Source of the DNA: Asterionellopsis glacialis
Taxonomy: Eukaryota > Bacillariophyta > Plagiogrammaphyceae > Rhaphoneidales > Asterionellopsidaceae
Assembly: GCA_014885115.2 (NCBI GenBank)
Contig: WKLE02003016.1
Span: forward strand, 1-36,967
Length of the DNA stretch: 36,967 nucleotides
Reading direction: 5' to 3'
Below the pieces are notes generated by a model. It did no database searches. It was not told the DNA's origin and was given only the letters and a program-made list of their open reading frames with translations. How positions within the stretch are numbered: position 1 is the first letter of the stretch; every line of letters begins with the position of its first letter. Made by a program: the position numbers and the translations under genes. Positions 10,019 to 21,051 of the stretch are shown in pieces.

Positions 10019-13000
10019 TGAGAAGAATTCGATTTTTTTTATTTTTATTGAAAAAAATTCACAATCTGCTATATTATGACATATTAATTTTGATCATGTT
10101 GGTTCCTTATTCTGTTTTGGTATCTTTTTTTTAGATTGCTTGCTGCCTTGCTTAAACATGGTGTGGATCTATTATTACTAATCTTCTTGTTTGGAGTATC
10201 CAAAATTTAGTAGTGCAATTATACAAAGGCACAAAACAATTCAAAATAGTAGTACTGGTGTAATAGTAAAATAGAGAAAAATATTAATACATTTTTATTA
10301 TGAAGCTTACAACACCTATAACCAGCAGCTCTTTTGGTTGTTCTTGTAGTTTCTTATGTCTTTTCTGATAATTGCCAACTTAAGAAGTTGTTCTAAAGTT
10401 AGTAGTAAACAAGATGTGGCTGTACTTTTATTATTCAAATTTCATGTGTAACATCAAAATAATTGTGTCTGCAGTTCAATTCTTTTCTGGTATAAATATT
10501 TTGCTCACTGCTTAGCTGCCCCCATGAACATTCTGCTGAAGAATTTGTATCAGTGTTATACAAATCTCCTTGTTTGAATATATGAGAACATCACAATGAA
10601 TCTCTTTTTTGTTTGTGGTAACAATCAGTCACCAGGACGTAGTAGCAATATATGCTATCCAAAGAACAATATAGTTATATAAGTAATAGTTAACATTAGT
10701 AGTACTATTGAGTAAAACATTGATTGTGATTAAAATAGAAAAAGATTTAGTCACTACAATTTGTCATAAACATGCTTTTAGGTGTACAAGAAGATCTAGA
10801 AATGAGGAATTTGTTATCTTGTTTTGTCTGTTGAATGCAGTTGTTCTCATCTCTTTGCTACCTGCATTATTATTAGATATATCTACTTTTCCTAGTTTTC
10901 TTTAGACTCGCATTGATTGTAATTTCTTGTGGTATGAGAATTGTTCCCTACTGAGTACTGGTGAGAAGATTTTTGGCAGCACTGTACCCTTCTGTAATTA
11001 TGCTGCTTAAAACTCTTCTGGTGCTTTTTTTGTCATCAGATGATCCACTTCTAATAATAGTAGACTGGTCTTAGAATTATCCAGTGGTAGTTTATTCATA
11101 TTCTGATATAACATAGAAAGCAAAAACCACACAAGGCTAAAAAAATGTCAGCCCATGCAATGGTTATTTCCTGAATTGAAGGATAATAATGAAAGGCAAT
11201 GTTGCATAAAGACAAAGAACAAACAAAGGTTTGAGCAATAGAAGGACAGAGATTTTAAGCTGATTTACACAAAAATTGTAATAAACCAATTCATGGATAC
11301 TAAAACAAGCAGTGGCATAGTCAAAATAAAAGAATAGCATAGAAATAAAGAAGGTATATTGAATAACTTTAAAAACAGCAACAATTACTGTAATTTGAAG
11401 TACTCTAGTACTCTAGTCATCCTTCTGAAGCCTGGAACCCTACTATACTTTTTGTATTCTTACTATAATAAAAGAAGAATGAACATAGTGGGTGCAACAA
11501 AAAGTTATCATTGGATCTATTCAATTACTATACTTTTTCCCTCTTTACACACAGCAAAAAAGCAAATAATGTATTGTGACTCAGAAAATAATGAAGGAAG
11601 ACACAACTATACAAAAATTATGGTTGACATAAAAAACTTCCAGCATAGAAAAAAAGAGACACACTCTTTTTTGGTCATATTCTTCTATATATTATCATAG
11701 TATCAATGTTGGAAATTTTTTATCTCATGAAGTTTTGAAAACTACATATAGCACACTGGACCAATAAGCTTAGCAAAGTGGGAAAATAAAAAAATCAAGA
11801 TCATTTTATACCTCCTCTACTACAGTACCAAGACCAGCACCATAGCGTCAGTCATAACAGAATTTGATTTTTTAAAAGTAGCAGCACTAGATTTTGGAAG
11901 GTGCACCTTTTGCAGATACCAATTTTTAATGTATTGGATCCTTTCACTACTGCTGGGTGGATAAGAGGTGTTCCTTGTTGATAATTTTCTTGTAGGAGGC
12001 AGCCTTGTGAGACCCTTCTTCTAGAGTAAATACTACTTGTTGAGTCATTATGCCAAAAACAATACTACAGTCCTACCCACTGATAAGTAACTTTGGCTTA
12101 CAGAGTTATGCCTGGAATTTTTGTTCCAAATAAGCATCAATTTAAGCTTAGAACAAATTAAAGGTTGTTGCTAAATATATTTTTTACGTTTTTGCTCATG
12201 GTACAAGACACAACAGGCAACAGGCAGCAATGTTGGTTCATGATAGGTGAGGTCTGGTGTTTTACATATGAGCCTCAATGGTTTACCAATCAACATTCAT
12301 TTTGTGTAGAATCATACCACCCAGGCTCAATTCTTGTGCATTTTCTAGCATAATGCCATTTTGGGACACATCATTTTTTTACCCCAAAAATGAGTATAAT
12401 TATTTTAATATTGTACAGTACACCACTTCTTCTGGTAAGAGGAAAAGAGCTGTAGATTATAAACAAGCTTTGTCATGATGTACTGAAGAGCAAAACATTT
12501 TTTATACCTGGATTTTTGGAACTGAGTAAAACCAAAAATGATCAACACAAAACAAAAATATCTTTGGTTGTCCTTAATGTACATGCAGGCTTCTGAGGTT
12601 TATAAGGTATCTTCTTTTGCAGACTATACATCTTCAAATAATCAAGAAGGTCATCATAAGATAGTGCCTGGCCAGGTTTCTAGCCAGTGTGTTTTCTAGA
12701 ACCAACTTACAAACAATAACATTTGTGGCGAACCCCCTATAGCTATAGCCACAACAAGAATTGCTTGGCATAAGTAGTAGTATAATAACCAAATATATAT
12801 ATATATAAAGTTATGCTTGTGTTGAATCACTGTGGTATATGATCAAACCCTCCACCTTTATTATCCTCCTGTTGTTTTATGACCATTTTATTTGGTGTCT
12901 GTATGTATTTGTACTTGATTATTAGCTCCCAGCAGTAATTGACATATGGCTCATCATACCAAAAACTACAGTCCATATAATATAACCTTATACCATTGAA

Positions 13001-15915
13001 GTCCTACAAATTCTCTTGCCACTTTTGATCTCTTCAACCTATTTTTTCTTAATCATATTTTATACAAATTTTACTTCTTGTTGTACCTCAAACTTGTTTT
13101 TAGTGTAGTAATCCTATTTATCATAACCAGCAGAAAAAGTAAGGAAATGTTTGATTCCAATTACAAATATAATTATATTAAATAAAGAGGCACATGAGAC
13201 TAGTAGTGTTCTTGTTTGGGAAAATACTGCTATTCAATTAAATACGTTGATATAAAAAAAGCTTATTATTTGAGGTAAAAAATAAACTTTATTTAAGTTT
13301 TTAAAATGGAAAGAACAGCAATTCATTCTTCTAGATTCAAAAGAGAACAAATTTAATGATAGGGGAGATAATTTCTTTATATTTCCTTCTTGATAATATC
13401 AATTATTTTCTTACATTTTTGGAAGGAAAGAGATTTAGAGCTCCTTTTCAGCAGGGTTATCTTCATTTTCTGTATTAAGTCACAACTATTATTGATCCCA
13501 CTTCTATCTTCATTCATAAAAAACTTTATTCTGTAAAACAGACCATCTGCACCATGAGGTGTAATCCAGTCCCAGGCGGTGTAAAGCACAAGAAAATCAT
13601 GTGCTTTTGTGTGCACTCAAATAAAAATATCCATTTTATGGTTCACTTTTCTTAATAACTACTAACTACCTAGTATGCAGCACCCTTCCCAATGCATCAT
13701 GTTTTATGTTTTATGTTGAGTGTTATAGTTACTTGGAGAACTGGTCTAATGCTGCACCTACTTTTGTTTTTTAGGACTGAGTATAGCTTGATGCAAAATG
13801 ATCTTGCATAATAGTGACATTATTTTGACTCCAATTTTGCTCTGTCTTGTTTTTTGTGGTCTGTGCACCATTTTTTCATGCACTAATGAGTTGACAGCCA
13901 AACTTATTTTGTACCACTCATGGTAGATTCTTCAAAGATTTTTTTGCCCAACATTAAGAGCCATTGGTGCATCCTCATATATCAAAGAAGAGAGGAAGAT
14001 GAAGAAGACAGGCAGGAACATCCATCAAGAACCTACTACAGCATGTCAGGGTTGCTGGTCCTAGACCAAAGAATAGAGAAAGGTAAGAAAGAAGCAACTG
14101 AGTGCTGCCTCTACAAGTACTTCTGTGACAGAATCAAGTAGAGTCATGACAAATTTGACATCTGAGAAACTACCAGCAAAAACAAAAAATGGACAAAAAG
14201 ATTATGTTAGGAAGTTTACATAGAAGAAAGAGTTGTTATTTTGACTTGTGCAACTGTAGAGCTTCAATCAGTACCTAAAAGTAGCTGCTTTTGCAATAAA
14301 CCAGAACTAGAGCAGTAGCAAGAGAAGCTAATAGATCAAGAGCAGTTAATTCTATTGTACCAAAACCAATCACTACCTAACATTAAACATTGAAATAGGA
14401 AAGGCATTCAAGGTTGCACTTTCAAATCTCAAGGTAGTCATAATAAAACAATAAAACAAATAGAAATAAAAGAAGTGAAAGATGTAGCTGCAAATACTTT
14501 TGAACAGACTACCAAGAAACTAGTAAGAAAAGCTGCTGATACCACCACCAATACAAAAGGAGTAATAAATGATGGCAAAGCTACCTCTGTTCAATCAATT
14601 TTTATTGCAACAGCTCTGTCCTCCAATAAGAAATTGAAACAAGTAAATCATGCCTATTTTTTAAAGGGAGGACTGGCCTGCCACCAGCAGGGCAGGGGGA
14701 GTTTTCTTTATGTGGGTATTGTTCACTATTAGAATTTGGTGTGGAAATTTGGAAATATTTGAGTACTTCCTCAGTTCAAGTACTGGTACTATTTAGATAC
14801 TTCTTTTGACTTGTGCAAGCAGAGGTCTCACCAGTAGTAGCATAGTAGACTTGGGTATAGTAGGACTTCAAGAAGTACCTCTAGGAAGTGCTCAAATGTA
14901 GCTAGGGGAGACTCAAATTTAGGCACTTACTAGGTACAGTTTTCACAACTTCATATGCAACTTTTCCTTGCTTAGTCAAGTTTAGGATTTTTGTCCAAAA
15001 TATGAAAGTCCAAGCTTAAAATGTTGCAGCATTACATATATTTGTCATATGGGTACAGATTGGGCATGATGTATTTTTCTAATCAGTGTAAGAGAATGAA
15101 AGATTATTTATGGCATTTCTGATTAATGATATCATCATATCCTCATTATAAACAAGTAACATTTATTATTTTATAAGATTAAATTTTTTGGTACAAATAA
15201 ACAATTTCAAAAGCTCTTTGCAAAAAGAGCTGATTGCTCATTGAAGATGGGAACTGTACTCAACAACAAGGAGATGAGCAAAAATCTTTATTTAGATATC
15301 ACAAAAAAATCTATTATTGTGTACAGTTTTGCTTGCTTTCTGTACATCGTATAAAAAGAAATCCATGGGAAGAAAAGAACTATAAAATAATGCAGGCTGT
15401 AGGTTGTGCACTCTTGAAGAAATAAAAACAAGCACTCTTGAAAAAACAAGAACAAGAATAAGAGCAGCCATGTTGATATAAAAAGAATGCCAACAAAGGT
15501 AACAGTGGAAAAACCTAAGAATAAATTAAATATACATGTACAACCTCACAAAATATAATCTTTGAGAGAGATTCCTTAAGAGGAGGACAAGAAATGCAGA
15601 ATCTAGGTAAAATTAGTTCTACTCCTATTGGTGAAATGAACAAAAGAGACTGACTGTTCAGTATATGCCAATTATCAGGCCTGTACACTTGTAGGGAATC
15701 ATATATAAAATTTAAGTACCTGTGTTATGCCTCTGCAAATCTGAGTCAGTGCTGCAATCTTCACCCTCAAACAACATTATGCACTAGGCTGAGGAAAGTC
15801 ATTGTTGTACCTCCACCAATTGAGAAACTTTGTACATGTACCACAGGAAGCATTCACAAAGTATGGTATCCTTTCTTCAAAATCCCTATTAGAATAATAA
15901 AAGTTAGTTTTCATG
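9961..15915. other. CpG-depleted, AT-rich gene-free block (probable ancient methylated DNA or transposon relic)
   Basis: Nearly 6 kb without a convincing gene. Reading every line, I found only nine CpG dinucleotides, near 10030, 10638, 10909, 11846, 12187, 12729, 13244, 13577 and 15349. Roughly 150 would be expected from a base content near one third G+C. The stretch 13578-15348 has none. TpG and CpA look common. CpG returns immediately inside the neighbouring transporter gene (from 15969) and is ordinary to the left of 9.93 kb. Loss of CpG with TpG/CpA excess is the classic result of 5-methylcytosine deamination. The short frames here (for example 13920-14141 plus and 13377-13616 minus) show no reverse transcriptase, integrase or transposase motif that I can recognise. 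A TA microsatellite lies near 12792-12808 and a hairpin at 12723-12754. Confidence 0.75.
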
Positions 15916-17661
15916 TTAGTTTATTTCCTCAATCACAAGAAGGATGAAGCAAAATATTATTGTTATGACGCCAAAGCCAAACATTATTTTTGCAGAACAA
16001 ATCGAAGACCCAATACGTTCGTAACTGGTGTGAAATGGCATGTCTAGAATTTTGAGCTTCTTTTCACTGTATATATAGAGCAGCGGAGGAAAGCAAAATG
16101 CAATTGCGATCCCTGTCAAGCCAGAATAATCTGTGATGATCCCAAGGTTGCGCACAAAGAGGGCACCAAGGATAGGAGGAATAGCTGCCAATGCTCGGAA
16201 ACCCGTGGCAACACGACGGTTGTGTTGCACTTCTTGAATCGTGTCTGGGTAGACCAAACCCATGAGGCTGTTTCCCAGTACAAATGCGTAAAGCGGGAAT
16301 GCCGAAATCACGTCAATTGCAGGAAAGAGCACAACAAAAAACGAGATCATTTGCGCCCACCAAACAACGTGTATCCATTGATGTTCCCCGTCATCACCAA
16401 TTACGAGCTGGCCAGTACCAGCATGGTATTCTCCCCAATTCAGATTAGCCGATTCATAGTTTGTATCTCCGAAGTACCACCCCACGACAATTCCAATCAG
16501 AGAATAGGCAACAGCACAGAGGAGTAGCGTATAACCGAAAATATTCCCCACTTGCGACTTTTGTTTCATTTCGTCGGCCAACCCAGGAACAGCTTGGTGA
16601 AATAATACCGCAAAAACGATAACAGGAATCATTTCATGTATATTTGATAGATCAACTGAAGGAGCCCCTACAGGCTTTGTCTGACTATCAAAGTGAGAAA
16701 TAGGAGGACCATAATGATGATGAGCATGTCGTGTATGGGCACTCGATCCATATGCCATGGCAACTAATGGGGTACATATCATGAGTAATACCATTACAAT
16801 CCTACACCCCGATAGGAATATTTGAACTGCTGCTTGCTCAGAAAGTTCCAAAAATGACATAGGCACAACGAACACAGCAAACAGCAGCACATATAGTTGG
16901 TAGCTATCAAAATCTGACTCGATTGGGAATGTATGGGCCATGGCAGAACCAAAGACTGAACTGTAAGCCCACAAAAAGCCATAAATGTCAAGAACGACAG
17001 CTATTCCATATGCCTTGAATCCTGCATCACCAAGGAAAATCTGACATAGCTCCGTCAATTCAAATTTGCGGTCTTTCACAAGTAACTTTCTGTTGCATTT
17101 GTGATCAAAGTCGTTCGAATCGAAAGATTCTTCTCTTCGAACATTTGAGAGAGCATTTGTGACTTCTTTCTTCCATGCAGGGACCTTCTCAAGCATTACC
17201 GAGCCGTGCTCAGTGAGATTGAGGGTGTCAATTTCTTCATGGAAACCGTAGTCGTGGTCGTGGTCCACCAGAGTTGCGGTCGCGGAATCGATCTTACGCA
17301 ACAAAGCTGTTGTTTCATCCAGTGCAGAATTATTTTCTTTCGCAAAAAAAGATAATTCTTCAAGATCCATCTTTTCACCTCCAGTCATCCCATGACACTC
17401 CATGTACACCGTGAGTGCTTCAGCCCTTGCCATTGCGGTAAGGATGTAATCACTTGCCATGTTTGCAACGAAACAAACAAGTATCATTCCTATTGTCGAC
17501 AGGACAAGTCCAGCCCGCTCGAATGCCCATGGTATAGTGAGAAAACCAGTCCCGAGAAGGTAATTAAATGTGAAGCAGGCACAGACGAAGGGAGAGAGAC
17601 CACGTTGATGCGATCCGTTACCTCCTGCATTACCGACGTCCATGTCCGGTGAGGGCACCAT
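15916..17661 (-). CDS. amino acid permease, AAAP/SLC38-type transmembrane transporter
   Basis: Single-exon 581-residue membrane protein, ATG at 17661. The N-terminus carries the family signature of the amino acid/auxin permease fold: FNYLLGTGFLTIPWAFERAG in the first membrane segment, around residues 33-52. About eleven hydrophobic segments follow, including FAVLFHQAVPGLADEM near the middle and PPLLYIYSEKKL near the end. Such carriers move neutral or cationic amino acids by proton or sodium coupling across the plasma or vacuolar membrane; substrate cannot be read from sequence. Two features are unusual. A hydrophilic insertion of about 110 residues lies between the second and third membrane segments, rich in acidic residues and with an HDHDYGFHEE patch. 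A His-rich loop (HTRHAHHHYGPPISH) lies midway. The 3' end abuts the CpG-depleted block. A TACCTGGTAC pair lies about 200 bp upstream of the start. Confidence 0.88.
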   Translation of the reverse strand: MVPSPDMDVGNAGGNGSHQRGLSPFVCACFTFNYLLGTGFLTIPWAFERAGLVLSTIGMILVCFVANMASDYILTAMARAEALTVYMECHGMTGGEKMDLEELSFFAKENNSALDETTALLRKIDSATATLVDHDHDYGFHEEIDTLNLTEHGSVMLEKVPAWKKEVTNALSNVRREESFDSNDFDHKCNRKLLVKDRKFELTELCQIFLGDAGFKAYGIAVVLDIYGFLWAYSSVFGSAMAHTFPIESDFDSYQLYVLLFAVFVVPMSFLELSEQAAVQIFLSGCRIVMVLLMICTPLVAMAYGSSAHTRHAHHHYGPPISHFDSQTKPVGAPSVDLSNIHEMIPVIVFAVLFHQAVPGLADEMKQKSQVGNIFGYTLLLCAVAYSLIGIVVGWYFGDTNYESANLNWGEYHAGTGQLVIGDDGEHQWIHVVWWAQMISFFVVLFPAIDVISAFPLYAFVLGNSLMGLVYPDTIQEVQHNRRVATGFRALAAIPPILGALFVRNLGIITDYSGLTGIAIAFCFPPLLYIYSEKKLKILDMPFHTSYERIGSSICSAKIMFGFGVITIIFCFILLVIEEIN

Positions 17662-18670
17662 TTCAAACTCTCAAAAAACTTCCCGCAAAACGAACCGTCA
17701 ACCTTCTGGTTCTCATTCGTTTCAAGACCTTTTATTTCTGTTTTGATGTTTTTCACTCCGTGAAATTTCTTGCTGACTGACTGTGACGGCGTCTCCGCTC
17801 TTTGCCTACCGGTAGGTCTACTCCTACGACGCGAACATTATATCTTGTATCCGGTACCAGGTAAGGTACGATTTGAACTGTATGAACGATTACCTGGTAC
17901 ATACCCTACATGTACCGGTACGTACGCCGGTCCGCAATGGTACCAAAATAGAGATTCTCTATAAATTTGTACAGTTGGAGGGAAAATGTGTAAAAGTCTA
18001 GCTATGTACGATCTCCTGTAGGAACTGCCTACGTGCGTGTTTTCTGGGAGCTGACGTCCCCGTACGTAAATAAGCATCAGTCCCTTCGCCATCCAAATAA
18101 GGTAGGCCAACTCGATATAAAATGATCCTGTGTACATGATCTCCAGTAATCATGACAGTTCTAACTCTAGTGAGTTTAGAATGGCGAAAATTTACTAATG
18201 CCGCACTACTGGCGGTCACAAATCCCGATATTTTGTATCGCAAAAGTATAAAGTTTTTTTTATATATAAAATTTCTTTAGAGAACATAATATATATACCG
18301 CAATGTTATTATTTAGAGGAATGCAAGACCGGAGAGATTGGGTTACTGGACTCTAGTCTCTGAAAGAACTCCTATCTTGCTTGTAGACCTCTAGATTCCA
18401 AGCAACATAAACTGACTTTGTGAGGTGCATTCAGAGTTGCAACCAGCCTTGCAGAGGTGCATACGCAATATGATGCATCTATGGAGAGGCAGAGTTAGAG
18501 TATAAGGTCATCCAATCAGGGAGAATTCATTCAGGCATGACAACTGTTCTCAATTAATCACAAATCGTGGGAATCCTATTTGCATATGGTAAAAGTAATC
18601 AAGTGCAATTAGGTCGCCTGTGAACCTGTGAATGCAACAAATACAAGGGATTGATTTAAAAAAGCAAGTG
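17662..18670. other. intergenic region between two minus-strand genes
   Basis: The first part (17662-17960) is the 5' flank of the transporter and is dense in GGTACC-like palindromes. The rest (about 18240-18670) is AT-rich and downstream of the acyltransferase gene. It contains a GAGGTGCAT string twice near 18421 and 18455. Short open frames have no recognisable domain. Confidence 0.5.
17854..17900. promoter_or_regulatory. paired TACCTGGTAC palindromic motif upstream of transporter
   Basis: GTACCAGGTA at 17854-17863 (minus-strand TACCTGGTA) and TACCTGGTAC at 17891-17900, followed by ACCGGTACGTACGCCGG and GGTACC near 17940. The pair lies 190-240 bp upstream of the transporter ATG. The same 9-base core recurs in other intergenic regions of the window, so it is a candidate factor-binding site; its function is unknown. 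Confidence 0.5.
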
Positions 18671-20240
18671 TCAGATCATAATTTGGCTTTTTTGTAAGTC
18701 GAAATGGACCACCTTGACGTACCAGTGAGACACAGGTAGTGCCATAGTGCACACAAGCATTCCAACCAACGGCTTAGGCAGTGTTTGGGGGAACCACGAA
18801 ATCATAGATCCAAAGGATGAGCCAACTAAAATGTATTCTAAAATCAATAATATTCCATTCCATCCAAAAAATAGCATTTGCTTTCCATATAGTGGTACAT
18901 ATCGGTCTTCTAGCATACCCTCCTTTTCTTCATAAATATTTGAGTAGAAAAGCGTAATCCAACAATATTCATGAAGCAAACCTGACATGAGGAAAGTTGA
19001 TATTGTAGCAAGACCCTTTGAAGACGAATAACTTCGTACAGGTTTATATACCGATCGCTGTACCCACGACGACCCAGAACAAGAATGGAATTTTGTCAAA
19101 TTTGAAAAAAAAACATGAGAAAAAGTACGCGTTTTCAATTTAGAATGATGACCTTTCTTACCTCTAGAAATACTACTTACCTTGAGACATCCGTGGACGA
19201 GTCGATTCCACCGTTTACCCCAGAAATCACTAGGTGACGAAGAATTAAACATCTATAGACCAAGTAGCAGGAGAAAAGGTGGAAGATCAGCTATTGAAAA
19301 ACTAGCAATCAACAATAAATTTGTCTACTACAAATGAATATCTCATGTACAAAACTTACGGGATTGTCAATAACATCTTGGTTTTCGCACCCAAGAGCTA
19401 GTTGAGGGAATAATGCCACTCCATGTAACGAATATGAAAGTGTCAGACTTAAAAGGACTAACATCAAAATTGGACGAGAGAGAGAAAGAGATATATATAT
19501 AAGTGCAAATAAAGTGTTAGGTCACAATATGGTTTCCAATCAACTGCTCACAATGATGCAAGTTGGAATGCAAATATACCTGCCGCAACAAAATTATTGA
19601 CTAACTGCCTGGGTTCGAAGGTGGGATGAAGGTCTATGGCATCAAAGTTTTCCGTAAGTGGTTCAAAGTGTTTCGGTACTAGCCATGAAAATATAATTGA
19701 AATTGCAAAGATATGTGCAATAAACACTTTTGCTTTTTCCATAACAGTTTGCCATGTAGATCGTAATGGGCGTTCTTTCTTTTCATCCCATTTCAATTCA
19801 AGCAGAGCTCCCCAATACACCATGTAATTCCGAAGTGATACTGTAGCAAAGGCTGGAGCGTAACCATGCATTGCTTCCATTGTTCGCAATGATGTGAGGA
19901 TAGACAGGGGCATGAAACCCATTCGGAAACAACGATTGCGGATATCCATAATATTTATCATATAAAAAGGTGCAAGAAGAGTTATCGGTACGATGATACC
20001 ATAACCCAATATAAATGATGTACTTTTTGTGCTACTACCAGTTTTTTTCTGGATAATGCCATAATATGCAATTGCAGCAAGGACAGCTGACAGTATTGAT
20101 TGCATCAATAAAAGTATACCCACATCGATGGTAAAACCAAGCTTTGGAAGTAGCAACCCAACAGTAACATCGTTTTGATGACTGCGAAATATGCCTATAG
20201 GTTCACGGTCATCCACGATGAATTTATCGGTAAAAAACAT
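18671..20240 (-). CDS. wax synthase-like MBOAT acyltransferase, four exons
   Basis: Membrane-bound O-acyltransferase of the plant wax-synthase type, expected to esterify fatty alcohol or a related acceptor with acyl-CoA in the ER. I resolve four exons: 20240-19580, 19457-19360, 19252-19181 and 19057-18671. The GT-AG introns are 122, 107 and 123 bp. All phases join cleanly (G|TC across intron 1), giving about 405 residues. Family motifs lie across the junctions: RNYMVYWGALLELKWD in exon 1, SDFWGKRWN in exon 3, then SVYKPVR and SGLLHEY in exon 4, whose His is the expected catalytic residue. Several hydrophobic segments are present. The frame is open above 20240 to a stop at about 20313 without an ATG, so either M at 20240 is the start or a small upstream exon is missing from my model. 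The third intron is a multiple of three and free of stops. Confidence 0.82.
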
Positions 20241-20312
20241 TATTTGTAAAAAAATTTGGATCGCTCTTATTATTTCTGGATTTCCTGTGAGAGGCTTTCG
20301 ATTGAATGTCAC

Positions 20313-21051
20313 TCAAAGATGCAAGTACGACGTAGAAAAGAGTTGATTTCTTGTAACAGAGTTCTGTTTCTTTTCGCCTAACTCCCCTTTTCACTTTTTT
20401 GGATTCTGTCTTTCTCAGTTTCATTGTGGTGTGTCACTCGGGTTTCCTCGTCAGGAACGTCTCACTCAAGCTTGATTTCGTTACTCTTCATTAAAGGTAA
20501 AAAGAGGTGGGTCAGGTGCAACAATGGTTCAAGATACCGTAGATTTAGTCCTAGTCCTAATGTACGAGCTCGTACTGAAAGAGATGTTCCAGTATTTATT
20601 ACCAGGTCCATATCTTTATCTCTGATGGTTCTTCGAGAAACACACGTTTTTCCCATTGTCTGTGCGTCTGTGCCCCTTTTTTGGTTCTCGCGATTCAACG
20701 CACCCAATATACCACATCCTACGTACATTTCTTCCCCCGATCTGAAAGAACACCAACATCTGCAGATCTTCAGATATTTCCAGCTACCAGGTACAAACTC
20801 TAGAGGAGTCGTACGTAGATTGTGAGAGAAACGAGAACACTCGCTCAGTTTCTGTTCTGCACATCAATGTCAAAACATCATACAAAGCAGCTGTAGTCCT
20901 CTACACCTGATGCATATTACAAGATCTCACGATTGTGGATGCACCAGCTACATACAAAGCAATCCTTTTGAAAGAAACCAAAAGAGAAAAAAATTGACAG
21001 GAGTAAACCAACACGTTGAGAAGAGTCTCTCTAGAGCGCTAATTGACAGCC
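20313..21051. other. divergent promoter region, acyltransferase / methyltransferase-like gene
   Basis: About 740 bp between two divergently transcribed genes, so it should hold both promoters. A 66-codon minus frame from an ATG at 20424 is basic and lies out of frame with the acyltransferase; it could be an upstream exon or leader, but I found no clean junction. TACCAGGTA, the core of the recurrent motif, is at 20785-20793, 259 bp before the next start. Confidence 0.45.
20785..20793 (-). promoter_or_regulatory. single TACCTGGTA core upstream of methyltransferase-like gene
   Basis: TACCAGGTA on the plus strand, the reverse complement of the TACCTGGTA core found at six other intergenic sites in the window. 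It lies about 260 bp upstream of the ATG at 21052. Function is unknown. Confidence 0.4.

Noticed and set aside
13920..14141. 73-codon frame with ATG inside the CpG-poor block
   Set aside because: No recognisable family; in AT-rich DNA with altered dinucleotides a frame of this length is expected by chance.
20224..20424. Basic 66-codon minus frame with ATG at 20424 as first exon of the acyltransferase
   Set aside because: It is in a different frame, and I found no donor/acceptor pair with a sensible intron length and phase.
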